The notes beneath the pieces were generated by a model that worked only from the letters and a program-made list of their open reading frames with translations, did no database searches and had not been told where the DNA came from. Of a DNA stretch of 64,000 nucleotides, positions 27,294-34,962 are shown in pieces; the first letter of the stretch is position 1; each line of letters starts with the position of its first letter. The translations under genes and the position numbers were made by a program. This DNA comes from Mycolicibacter sp. MU0102 (GTDB lineage Bacteria > Actinomycetota > Actinomycetes > Mycobacteriales > Mycobacteriaceae): assembly GCF_963378105.1 (NCBI RefSeq), contig NZ_OY726398.1:372001-436000 (forward strand), in the 5' to 3' direction.

Positions 27294-28547
27294 GTGAACG
27301 GCGAGGCGGGTGAATTGGCGACCGAGCGGTTGTCCGTCGACGGTCCCAGCCGTACCCGGGTCGCGTTGCTCGGGTCCGGTGATCTCAGCCGTGAGCTGGT
27401 GACGGCGCTGCAGCGCCTGGGCGCCGAGGTGATCGCCGTCGATCGCTACGCCGACGGCGCGCTGCACGGCATCGTTGATCGCTCGGTGGTGGTCGATCTC
27501 GGTGACAACGACGAATTGGCGGCGGCCATCCGGTGGTTGCAGCCGAAGTTCGTGGTGGTTGCCTCCGAGGTGGTGGCAACCGACGCGTTGACCGCCGCCG
27601 CCGACACCGGCTTCACCCAATTGGTGCCCGGCATCCGCGGGGCCCGGTTGGCGGCAGACCCCGAGGGCATGCGGCGGCTGGCCTCCGAGGAGCTGGGGCT
27701 GCCCAGCGCACCGTATTGGTTCGCCGGCTCGGTTGAGGAACTGCGCGAGGTGGCCCAGCGGGCCGGTTACCCGATGTCGGTCAAACCGGTGGGCGGCTCG
27801 CTCGGCGAGGGCCGTTCGGTGATGGTCCGCGACAGCGACATCGAGCCCGCCTGGCAGCGCGCGGTGGCGGCCAGCGCATCGGAGACACCGCCGCGGGTGC
27901 TGGCCGAGACCGTGGTGGAGTTCGACAGCGAGGTCACCCTGCTTGCCGTCCACCGTGACGGCCTGGACGGGCCGGCGTTGGACTTCTGCGCGCCCATCGG
28001 CCACCGCAGCGTGGAGGAACCGAACGGGCAACTGACAGTGGAGTTTTGGCAGCCGCACCCGATGAGCGCGGTGGCGCTGGATGCGGCCAAGTCGATCGCC
28101 GCGCGGGTCGCCCGCGCTCTCGGTGGACGCGGCCTGTTCGGGGTGGAGCTACTGGTATATGGCGATGAGGTGTATTTCGCCGGGGTCAATGTGCGCCCGT
28201 ATGACGCCACGCTGCTGACGTTGCGCACCCAGCGACTCTCGGGGTTCGAGCTGCAGGCGCGCGGGATTCTGGGGCTGGCGACCGACGCCATCATGGTCTC
28301 GCCCGGGGCGGCCCGGCTGATCTATTCGCGCCGCCGCGTCGGCACCGCCGTCGAGACCACGCCCGACAGTGTTGCGGTGGTCGCCGATGCACTCAGCGTG
28401 ACTGAAAGTGATGTGGTGGTGTTCTCCCACCACGAGGGGCACCCCCGCCGGCGGCTCGGCTTGGCGCTGGCCACCGGGCCAGACGTCGCGGTCTCCCGGG
28501 ACCGTGCGGCGCAGGTGGCGACCGTTCTGGGCAAGCTCTGGCCGTGA
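27294..28547 (+). CDS. purT: formate-dependent GAR transformylase PurT
   Basis: ATP-grasp enzyme that converts GAR plus formate to FGAR in purine synthesis. The 417-residue protein has an N-terminal Rossmann-like part (VALLGSGDLSRELVTALQRL), the ATP-grasp lid around VKPVGGSLGEGRSVMV, and metal-binding residues near GLFGVELLVYGDEVYFAGVN; the last is N-V-R-P rather than the usual N-E-V-S/R-P. Start GTG 27294 has GGGAGGG upstream. In M. tuberculosis purT (Rv0389), rhodanese and metZ are consecutive, as here; this pins the right edge of the inverted block. Confidence 0.92.
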   Translation: MNGEAGELATERLSVDGPSRTRVALLGSGDLSRELVTALQRLGAEVIAVDRYADGALHGIVDRSVVVDLGDNDELAAAIRWLQPKFVVVASEVVATDALTAAADTGFTQLVPGIRGARLAADPEGMRRLASEELGLPSAPYWFAGSVEELREVAQRAGYPMSVKPVGGSLGEGRSVMVRDSDIEPAWQRAVAASASETPPRVLAETVVEFDSEVTLLAVHRDGLDGPALDFCAPIGHRSVEEPNGQLTVEFWQPHPMSAVALDAAKSIAARVARALGGRGLFGVELLVYGDEVYFAGVNVRPYDATLLTLRTQRLSGFELQARGILGLATDAIMVSPGAARLIYSRRRVGTAVETTPDSVAVVADALSVTESDVVVFSHHEGHPRRRLGLALATGPDVAVSRDRAAQVATVLGKLWP

Positions 28548-28590
28548 CCCACCGTGGCGTGAATCTGGTTCAGGTGCGAGACTTCCGCAG

Positions 28591-28995
28591 GTGAGCTACG
28601 CAGGAGATATCACACCTGAGCAGGCCTGGGCGATACTGCGCGATGACTCGGCGGCGACGCTCATCGACGTGCGCACCGACGCCGAATGGCGCTTCGTCGG
28701 ACTGCCCGACGTGTCGGGGCTGGGCCGCGAACTGGTCTGCATCGAGTGGGTTCATTCCGACGGAACTCCGAACCGCGACTTCTCCCGTGAACTGGCGGCG
28801 CGCGTCGCCGGTGGGCCGGCGATCTTCCTGTGCCGCTCGGGCAACCGCTCCATCGGGGCAGCCGAAGCCGGTACCGCGCTGGGTCTGACCCCGTCCTACA
28901 ACGTGCTGGACGGCTTCGAGGGCAATCTCGACGAGCACGCCCACCGGGGTGGCACCGGCTGGCGGGCCGTCGGCCTGCCCTGGACGCAGTCATGA
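28591..28995 (+). CDS. rhodanese-domain protein (Rv0390-like)
   Basis: Single-domain sulfurtransferase of 134 residues. The N-terminal strand-helix (TLIDVRTDAEWRFVGLPDVS) and the active-site loop FLCRSGNRSIGAA with catalytic Cys are intact. GTG 28591 is the likely start; the family begins there. It is translationally coupled to metZ by ATGA at 28992-28995, suggesting it supplies or handles sulfane sulfur for the homocysteine-forming step. Confidence 0.92.
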   Translation: MSYAGDITPEQAWAILRDDSAATLIDVRTDAEWRFVGLPDVSGLGRELVCIEWVHSDGTPNRDFSRELAARVAGGPAIFLCRSGNRSIGAAEAGTALGLTPSYNVLDGFEGNLDEHAHRGGTGWRAVGLPWTQS

Positions 28996-30221
28996 GCGAC
29001 TCGCAACCGACCCGCTCCGTCCGCATCCCCAAACCGCTGCCGGACGGTGTCAGCGCGGCCACCATCGGGGTGCGCGGCGGTCTGCTGCGCACCCAGTTCG
29101 AGGAGACCGCCGAGGGGCTGTTCCTGACCTCGGGATACGTATACGACTCGGCGGCCGCCGCGGAGCAGGCGTTTACCGGCGAGGTCGACCGGTTCGTCTA
29201 CTCGCGCTACGGCAACCCGACGGTGTCGATGTTCGAGGAACGGTTGCGCCTGATCGAAGGGGCCCCGGCGGCGTTCGCCACGGCCAGCGGCATGGCGGCG
29301 GTGTTCGTAGCGCTCGGCGCGCTGTTGAAGGCCGGCGATCGTCTGGTGGCCGCGCGCAGTCTGTTCGGATCCTGCTTCGTGATCTGCAATGAGATCCTGC
29401 CCCGCTGGGGCGTGGAAACCGTGTTCGTCGACGGCGAGGACCTGGCGCAGTGGGAACAGGCCCTGTCGGTACCCACCAACGCGGTGTTCTTCGAGACTCC
29501 GTCCAACCCGATGCAGTCGCTGGTGGACATCGCCGCGGTCACCGAACTGGCGCACGCCGCCGGTGCGAAAGTGGTGCTGGACAACGTGTTCGCCACCCCG
29601 CTGCTGCAGCAGGGTCTACCGCTGGGCGTGGACGTGGTGGTGTACTCCGGCACCAAGCACCTCGACGGGCAGGGACGCGTCCTGGGTGGGGCGATCCTGG
29701 GCGACCAGGACTACATCGACGGCCCGGTGCAAACCCTGATGCGGCACACCGGACCTGCGCTGAGCGCCTTCAATGCGTGGATCTTGTTGAAAGGTCTTGA
29801 AACGCTGGCGATTCGGGTTGACTATGCAAATTCCGCGGCGCTGCGGATCGCGGAGTTCCTGGAGCAGCATCCGGCGGTGAGCTGGGTCCGCTACCCCTTC
29901 TTGGCGTCGCACCCGCAATACGATTTGGCGCGCAAGCAGATGTCCGGCGGCGGCACTGTCATCACCTTCGAACTCGACGGGCCCCAAAGTGGTGCCAAGC
30001 AGCGGGCATTCGAGCTGCTGGACAAACTGAACCTGATCGACATCTCCAACAACCTCGGGGATGCGAAGTCGTTGATCACCCACCCGGCCACCACCACCCA
30101 CCGGGCGATGGGGCCCGACGGGCGTGCCGCGATCGGACTCGGCGACGGGGTGGTGCGGATCTCCGTCGGGCTGGAGGGCACCGACGACCTCATCGCCGAC
30201 CTGGATCAGGCGCTGGGATAG
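28992..30221 (+). CDS. metZ: O-succinylhomoserine sulfhydrylase
   Basis: PLP enzyme that forms homocysteine from O-succinylhomoserine and sulfide, bypassing cystathionine. The 409-residue protein has the Cys/Met-metabolism fold: the SRYGNPTVSMFEERL start, TASGMAAVFVAL, and the PLP lysine in VVYSGTKHLDGQGRVLGG. ATG 28992 overlaps the rhodanese stop. A hairpin follows at 30231-30255. Confidence 0.96.
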   Translation: MSDSQPTRSVRIPKPLPDGVSAATIGVRGGLLRTQFEETAEGLFLTSGYVYDSAAAAEQAFTGEVDRFVYSRYGNPTVSMFEERLRLIEGAPAAFATASGMAAVFVALGALLKAGDRLVAARSLFGSCFVICNEILPRWGVETVFVDGEDLAQWEQALSVPTNAVFFETPSNPMQSLVDIAAVTELAHAAGAKVVLDNVFATPLLQQGLPLGVDVVVYSGTKHLDGQGRVLGGAILGDQDYIDGPVQTLMRHTGPALSAFNAWILLKGLETLAIRVDYANSAALRIAEFLEQHPAVSWVRYPFLASHPQYDLARKQMSGGGTVITFELDGPQSGAKQRAFELLDKLNLIDISNNLGDAKSLITHPATTTHRAMGPDGRAAIGLGDGVVRISVGLEGTDDLIADLDQALG

Positions 30222-30230
30222 GCAGACGCC

Positions 30231-30255
30231 CGGGATCACTCTGAGAGTGATCCCG
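30231..30255. terminator. bidirectional terminator between metZ and the SDR gene
   Basis: Perfect 11-base arms CGGGATCACTC / GAGTGATCCCG with loop TGA, located between convergent stops at 30221 and 30262. Confidence 0.85.
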
Positions 30256-30261
30256 TGGCCC

Positions 30262-31116
30262 TCAGTCGTCTTCGACGACGCCGGTGGCGTGCTGCGCGCG
30301 GTCCTCGTAAGCCTTGCGGGCCGCGGTGTCGAACTGCAAGAACACCGTGTCGTTGTGAGTCTTCTTGTTCAGCCAGCGACGGCCCCCATCGGGGAGCAGA
30401 GTCGCCAGGATCGAGACGCGACGCCCAAAGCTGGGCACCGAAACCAGCGTCTTGGGCTTGTCGAGCACCTTGACCACCCCGGCGGCGATGTCTTCGGGCT
30501 CAACCGGCTTCTGGGCACCCGACGGCGTTGTTCCCGAGATCAATTCGGTGTTGGTGAAGGTGGGCAACACGGCAGAGACTTTGACGCCCTGCGGTGCGAA
30601 CTCGTCGGACATCGCGGTGCTCAGACCGACGACGGCGAATTTCGTTCCGGCGTAGAGCACCTGACCGGGTACCGCCACGACGCCGGCCAGCGAGGCGATG
30701 TTGATGATGTGGCCGCTGCGGCGCTTGATCATCTCCGGGAGCACCAGCTGGCAGCCGTTGAGCACGCCGTAGAAGTTGACCTCGGTCGCCGAGCGAATGG
30801 ATTCGGGTGACTGGGCGAGGAACGGCCCGACCGGCATGACGCCGGCATTGTTGATCAGCACGTCGATGTGACCGTCGCCGTCGGCGCGGGCCTTGTCCAG
30901 GAAGGTCGCGAACGATTCGCGGTCGGTGACGTCCAGCGGGTGGCCGCTGACCTGACCGCCCGAGCTCAGCTGCTTTACGGCTTTGTCGAGAACCGCGACG
31001 TCACGGTCGCCGATGACGACTCGAGCTCCACGCGCCAGCAGGGCGGTGGCAGTGGCCAGCCCGATACCACGGGCGGCGCCGGTGATGGCGATGGTCTTAC
31101 CGCGAATGTTGTCCAC
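30262..31116 (-). CDS. short-chain dehydrogenase/reductase
   Basis: Classical SDR of 284 residues: cofactor motif TGAARGIGLATA at residues about 11-22, NNAGVMPVGPF, catalytic Ser in INIASLAGV and YAGTKFAV (Tyr-x-x-x-Lys). The C-terminal extension after residue 240 is basic and may be membrane-associated (KTLVSVPSFGRRVSILATLL), as in several mycobacterial lipid-metabolising SDRs. GTG 31116 is chosen because the conserved part begins there; nearby GTGs are possible. Substrate unknown. It lies 55 bases downstream of the PEP-mutase-like gene and reads the same way. Confidence 0.87.
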   Translation of the reverse strand: MDNIRGKTIAITGAARGIGLATATALLARGARVVIGDRDVAVLDKAVKQLSSGGQVSGHPLDVTDRESFATFLDKARADGDGHIDVLINNAGVMPVGPFLAQSPESIRSATEVNFYGVLNGCQLVLPEMIKRRSGHIINIASLAGVVAVPGQVLYAGTKFAVVGLSTAMSDEFAPQGVKVSAVLPTFTNTELISGTTPSGAQKPVEPEDIAAGVVKVLDKPKTLVSVPSFGRRVSILATLLPDGGRRWLNKKTHNDTVFLQFDTAARKAYEDRAQHATGVVEDD

Positions 31117-31171
31117 GACGACGAACTTAACAGGTGTCAAATTCGGTGTCGACGGTACGGGACGGCTGCGT

Positions 31172-31933
31172 CTAGGCCCAGCGGGCCAGGACCTCCCCGG
31201 CGTGCTTGCCCAGGGCGGCCTGCAGCAGTGGTCCGAAGCTGATCCGTGCGATGCCGAGTGGTCCGAACGAGGCGGGGTCGGCGGTATCGGGCGCGGCGAG
31301 CGCGTTGACCGGCTTCGGCAAGGCTTCGGCCAGGATGCGCAGGGTCTCTGCGTCATGGAAACCGACCGGGTAGAGCACGTCGGCTCCCGCGTGCGCGCAT
31401 TCGGTCAGCCGTGCGATGGCGCGGTCGATGCGGTCGGTGTCGTCACCGTCTTTACGTAGGAACAGATCGGTGCGGGCGTTGATCACCAGGCGTGGGCCTG
31501 CGGCGTCGGCGGCTGCCCGCAGCGCGGCCACGTACTCGGCATGCTCGGGCGAGGACCGCAGCCGCTTGTCTTCGCTGTGCACCGAATCCTCGATGTTGCA
31601 CCCGACCACACCGGCATCCAGCAAGCCTTCGACCAGCCGGAGGGGCGACTCGGCGTACCCGGACTCGATGTCGAGCGACACCGGCACGTCGACGGCGGCG
31701 GTGATCTGGCGGGCTCGGTCCAGGACTTCGGCGAACGACATACCTTCGCCATCGGTCTTGCCCAGCGATTCGGCGACCGGCTTGCTGCCGATGGTCAGCG
31801 CGGCGAATCCGGCGCCGACGGCCAGCTTCGCCGACCACACGTCCCACACGGTTGGCAGGATCACCGGATTGCCCGGTTGGTGCAGCGCCAGGAATGCCGC
31901 CGCCTGTTGCCCAAGAACCTCGCGACTCGTCAT
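31172..31933 (-). CDS. isocitrate lyase/PEP mutase superfamily protein
   Basis: A 253-residue (beta/alpha)8-barrel protein of the PEP mutase/isocitrate lyase superfamily, similar in type to Rv1998c. The N-terminus has NPVILPTVWDVWSAKLAVGA, the Mg-binding segment is SLDIESGYAES, and NIEDSVHSEDKRL follows. The catalytic K-K-C-G-H of isocitrate lyase is absent, so it is not a true ICL; carboxyphosphonoenolpyruvate mutase or methylisocitrate-lyase-like activity is possible. ATG 31933 is preferred; ATGs at 31972 and 32077 are in frame. Confidence 0.83.
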   Translation of the reverse strand: MTSREVLGQQAAAFLALHQPGNPVILPTVWDVWSAKLAVGAGFAALTIGSKPVAESLGKTDGEGMSFAEVLDRARQITAAVDVPVSLDIESGYAESPLRLVEGLLDAGVVGCNIEDSVHSEDKRLRSSPEHAEYVAALRAAADAAGPRLVINARTDLFLRKDGDDTDRIDRAIARLTECAHAGADVLYPVGFHDAETLRILAEALPKPVNALAAPDTADPASFGPLGIARISFGPLLQAALGKHAGEVLARWA

Positions 31934-32273
31934 TTTCACAACCCTGCCATGTGAGAATTCCTCGGTCGTCATCGGGCCTCGGTCGTGGCCCGTCGTCGAT
32001 GAATTCACGCCAACGGTCTTGCTTTGGCGAAGTAGGTGGCGCTTGCCGGTGTCCGGGCGATTCGATATGGACTCCACTCCGCTGTAGAAGATCGAATTGC
32101 ATTGCGGGCCTGAGGGTTACGGGTTCCTATCCATGCGGTAGTGGGATAGTCTGGCCACATTCCGGGCGGGGGGTATGACAGTCCCGTGAGTCACCAAAAG
32201 ACCTGCAGTGCCGCAGGCCGCCGATTCCGACACAACATTGCGTGTTCGGTCAGCAGTAGGGGGAAGTGCGCAG
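31934..32273. other. divergent intergenic region before the first PGRS gene
   Basis: About 340 bases between divergent starts. It holds alternative in-frame starts for the minus-strand gene (31972, 32077), a weak inverted repeat CTATCC...GGATAG (32127-32149) and an AGGGGGA ribosome site before 32274. No convincing promoter consensus or additional gene was found. Confidence 0.4.
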
Positions 32274-33743
32274 ATGTCTGGTCAAGTTTTCGTGAGAAGC
32301 CTCAGCGCCGGAGCCGCCACGGCGGCGTTCGCGGCGTTCAGCCTCGGCTCGCTTTCCTCAGCACCCACGGCGCAGGCCGACGAGCTGGACTGGCTGATGG
32401 ACTTATTCAACCCGGCCGACTGGGCGGCGCCGGCCGCCGACAGCGGGGCGACCACCTTCGACTGGGATGCGCTTGCCGGCCCGATGAACTCGCTGGCGGG
32501 CTCGGCTGACGCCAGTACGTCCGGCGCCGAGGGGTCGCTTCAGGCCACCGCCGACAGCCTGTTCGGCATCTTCCCGGTCGACGCGAGCACCTACGACATG
32601 ATCCACAGCTTTGAACAGGCCTGGATCACCAGTGATTTCGGTCAATTCATCGACAACTCGATCAACACCCTGTCCGGTCAGTTCCTGATCGGCAACGGTA
32701 CTGACGGCGTCGACGGCGGCACCTTGGCCGAGGCGGCCGGCGGCAACGGCGGGTTGTGGTTCGGTGACGGCGGCGTCGGTGGCACCTCTGCGGACGGCAT
32801 CGGCGGTGTCGGGGGAGACGCCGGAATGATCGGCAACGGCGGCATGGGAGGTGCCGGCGCCGACGGTGGGATCGGTGGGGACGGTGGCGCCGGTGGGACC
32901 CTGATGGGCATTGGCGGCGCCGGCGGTACCGGTGGTACCGGCCTGGACGGCGAGCTTGGTGGTGACGGCGGCGCCGGCGGTGTCGGTCTGGGCTCGGTGT
33001 TCGGTGAGGGCGGCGTCGGCGGGACCGGTGGCACCGGTGGCGTGGGCGTCGCGAACGGCACCGGCGGCGACGTCACCGCGGGCAACGGGGGCAACGGCGG
33101 CCTCGGTGGCGTGGGTTCGGACATCGGTGGCAACGGTGGAGTCGGCGGGGCCGGCGGTGCGGCCACGTCCAACGGCTCAGGCGGAACCGCGGTCGGCGGC
33201 AATGGTGGCGAAGGCGGCACCGGCGGCGTCGGTGGCCAGACGATGGGCGACGGCGGCGTCGGCGGGGCCGGCGGTGCGGCTACCGCTAACGGCTCCGGTG
33301 GAAACACCACCGGTGGTGACGGTGGCCAGGGCGGCATGGGCGCCGGCACCGCCGCGGGGGCGGCCGGCCCGGTCGGTGGTGCCGGCGGTGACGGTGGAGC
33401 CGGCGGAGACGCGACCTCACACGGCGAGGGCGGCGCCGCTACCGGCGGGACGGGCGGCACGGGCGGAACAGGTGGGGAAGGCGGCACCGGCAACAACGGC
33501 GGTGCCGGCGGCAACGGCGGCGTCGGTGGGGGCGCAAAGACCACGGGCGCAGACGGTCAGCCGACCGGCGGGAACGGCGGCGACGGCGGGACCGGCGGAG
33601 TCGGCGGCACGGGCGCCAAGGGCGGCGCGGGTGGCGAAGCCGGCCAGCCCGGCCCGACCAGCGCCAACGGTGGCAGCACGGGCACACCCGGCACACCTGG
33701 TCAGCCGGGACAGCCCGGCGATGACGGGCCGCCCGCGTCTTAG
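32274..33743 (+). CDS. secreted PGRS-type Gly-rich protein without PE domain (1)
   Basis: A 489-residue exported protein. The signal peptide ends at AQA35 and is followed by DELDWLMDLFNPADW. Residues 36-150 form a unique acidic domain; from about 160 to the end, hundreds of residues are GGxGG repeats of the PGRS type (e.g. GGNGGLWFGDGGVGG at the transition, then GGAGGAATSNGSGG units). The C-terminus is Pro/Gly-rich (PGTPGQPGQPGDD). PGRS segments normally follow a PE domain for ESX-5 export; here a Sec- or Tat-like signal replaces it. Probably surface-exposed and calcium-binding by analogy to PGRS glycine-helix models. Stop overlaps the convergent fadE7 gene by 4 bases. Confidence 0.88.
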   Translation: MSGQVFVRSLSAGAATAAFAAFSLGSLSSAPTAQADELDWLMDLFNPADWAAPAADSGATTFDWDALAGPMNSLAGSADASTSGAEGSLQATADSLFGIFPVDASTYDMIHSFEQAWITSDFGQFIDNSINTLSGQFLIGNGTDGVDGGTLAEAAGGNGGLWFGDGGVGGTSADGIGGVGGDAGMIGNGGMGGAGADGGIGGDGGAGGTLMGIGGAGGTGGTGLDGELGGDGGAGGVGLGSVFGEGGVGGTGGTGGVGVANGTGGDVTAGNGGNGGLGGVGSDIGGNGGVGGAGGAATSNGSGGTAVGGNGGEGGTGGVGGQTMGDGGVGGAGGAATANGSGGNTTGGDGGQGGMGAGTAAGAAGPVGGAGGDGGAGGDATSHGEGGAATGGTGGTGGTGGEGGTGNNGGAGGNGGVGGGAKTTGADGQPTGGNGGDGGTGGVGGTGAKGGAGGEAGQPGPTSANGGSTGTPGTPGQPGQPGDDGPPAS

Positions 33744-34924
33744 CGGAAGGCGCCGAGGCCGGTGAACGCCTGGCCGAGCACCAGTTGATGCATTTCGGGG
33801 GTGCCCTCGTAGGTCAACACCGACTCCAGGTTCACCATGTGCCGAATCACCGGGTATTCCAGTGATATCCCGTTGCCGCCCAAGATGGTTCGGGCGGTGC
33901 GGCAAATCTCCAATGCGGTGCGGGTGTTGTTGAGCTTGCCGAAGCTGACCTGCTCGGGGCGCAGCCCGGCGCTGTCTTTGAGCCGGCCCAGGTGCAGGGA
34001 CAGCAACTGTCCCTTGTGCAGTTCCAGAGCCATGTCGACGAGCTTGGCCTGGGTGAGCTGAAAACCCGCGATCGGCTTGCCGAACTGAGTGCGCGCCATG
34101 GCGTAGTCGCGGGCCGCCTGCCAGGCTGAGCGGGCTGCACCCATTGCGCCCCAAATGATTCCGTAACGCGCCTCGGACAAGCTCGCTAATGCGCCCTTGA
34201 CGCCGCGAGCCTTGGGCAGCATGGCCTCGGCAGGCAGACGTACGTCGTCGAGCACCAGTTCACTGGTGATCGAGGCGCGCAGTGACAGTTTGTGGTGGAT
34301 GGTGTTGGCGCTGAATCCCGGGGTGTTGGTGGGCACGATGAAACCGCGGACGCCCTCGTCGGTGGCCGCCCACACCACCGCGACGTCGGCGATGGAGCCG
34401 TTGGTGATCCACATCTTGCGGCCGTTGAGAACCCAATCGGATCCGTCGCGCTTGGCCCGGGTGGTCATGGCGGCCGGATCGGAGCCGACGTCGGGTTCGG
34501 TCAGCCCGAAGCAGCCGATCAGCTCACCGGCGGCCATGCCCGGCAGCCACTGCTGCTTCTGCTCTTCGGAACCGTTGTTGTAAATCGAATACATCGCCAG
34601 CGAGCCCTGCACCGACACCAGGGAGCGCAGGCCAGAGTCGGCCGCCTCCAACTCCACGCAGGCCAATCCGTAATGCACCGCCGACGCCCCGCCGCAGCCG
34701 TAGCCGTCCAGGTGCATGCCCAGCAGCCCGAGTTTGCCGAATTCCCGGGCCAGCTCGCGGGCCGGTAGGTCGCCGATCTCGAACCACTCGGCGATGTGCG
34801 GCATGACGTGTTCGGCGCAGAACTTGGCGACGGTGTCGCGCAGCGCGATTTCGTCGTCGGAGAGCAAGGTGTCCAGGCTCAGCGGATCGATCGGGTCGAA
34901 GGGCGCGGTGCTACCGGTTGCCAT
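33740..34924 (-). CDS. fadE7: acyl-CoA dehydrogenase, FadE7-like
   Basis: FAD enzyme that introduces a trans-2 double bond into acyl-CoA. The 394-residue protein shows CFGLTEPDVGSDP and KMWITNG (acyl-CoA dehydrogenase signatures), the FAD-binding QTQ-like FGKPIAGFQLTQAK region, and the catalytic Glu in LTYEGTPEMHQL. Sequence type is close to glutaryl-CoA dehydrogenases, and the chromosomal interval after metZ fits Rv0400c (fadE7). Electron acceptor would be ETF. It sits between two PGRS genes without an obvious partner. Confidence 0.85.
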   Translation of the reverse strand: MATGSTAPFDPIDPLSLDTLLSDDEIALRDTVAKFCAEHVMPHIAEWFEIGDLPARELAREFGKLGLLGMHLDGYGCGGASAVHYGLACVELEAADSGLRSLVSVQGSLAMYSIYNNGSEEQKQQWLPGMAAGELIGCFGLTEPDVGSDPAAMTTRAKRDGSDWVLNGRKMWITNGSIADVAVVWAATDEGVRGFIVPTNTPGFSANTIHHKLSLRASITSELVLDDVRLPAEAMLPKARGVKGALASLSEARYGIIWGAMGAARSAWQAARDYAMARTQFGKPIAGFQLTQAKLVDMALELHKGQLLSLHLGRLKDSAGLRPEQVSFGKLNNTRTALEICRTARTILGGNGISLEYPVIRHMVNLESVLTYEGTPEMHQLVLGQAFTGLGAFR

Positions 34925-34962
34925 TCGTTCATCCTGCCACCCGGCGGGCGGCTTGGATCAGG

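Noticed and set aside
27216..28058. Long N-terminal extension of the Na+/H+ antiporter
   Set aside because: It would run antisense through purT; the GTG at 27215 begins directly before the first membrane helix.
32127..32149. CTATCC...GGATAG inverted repeat before the first PGRS gene
   Set aside because: Six-base arms with a long loop are too weak to claim an operator.
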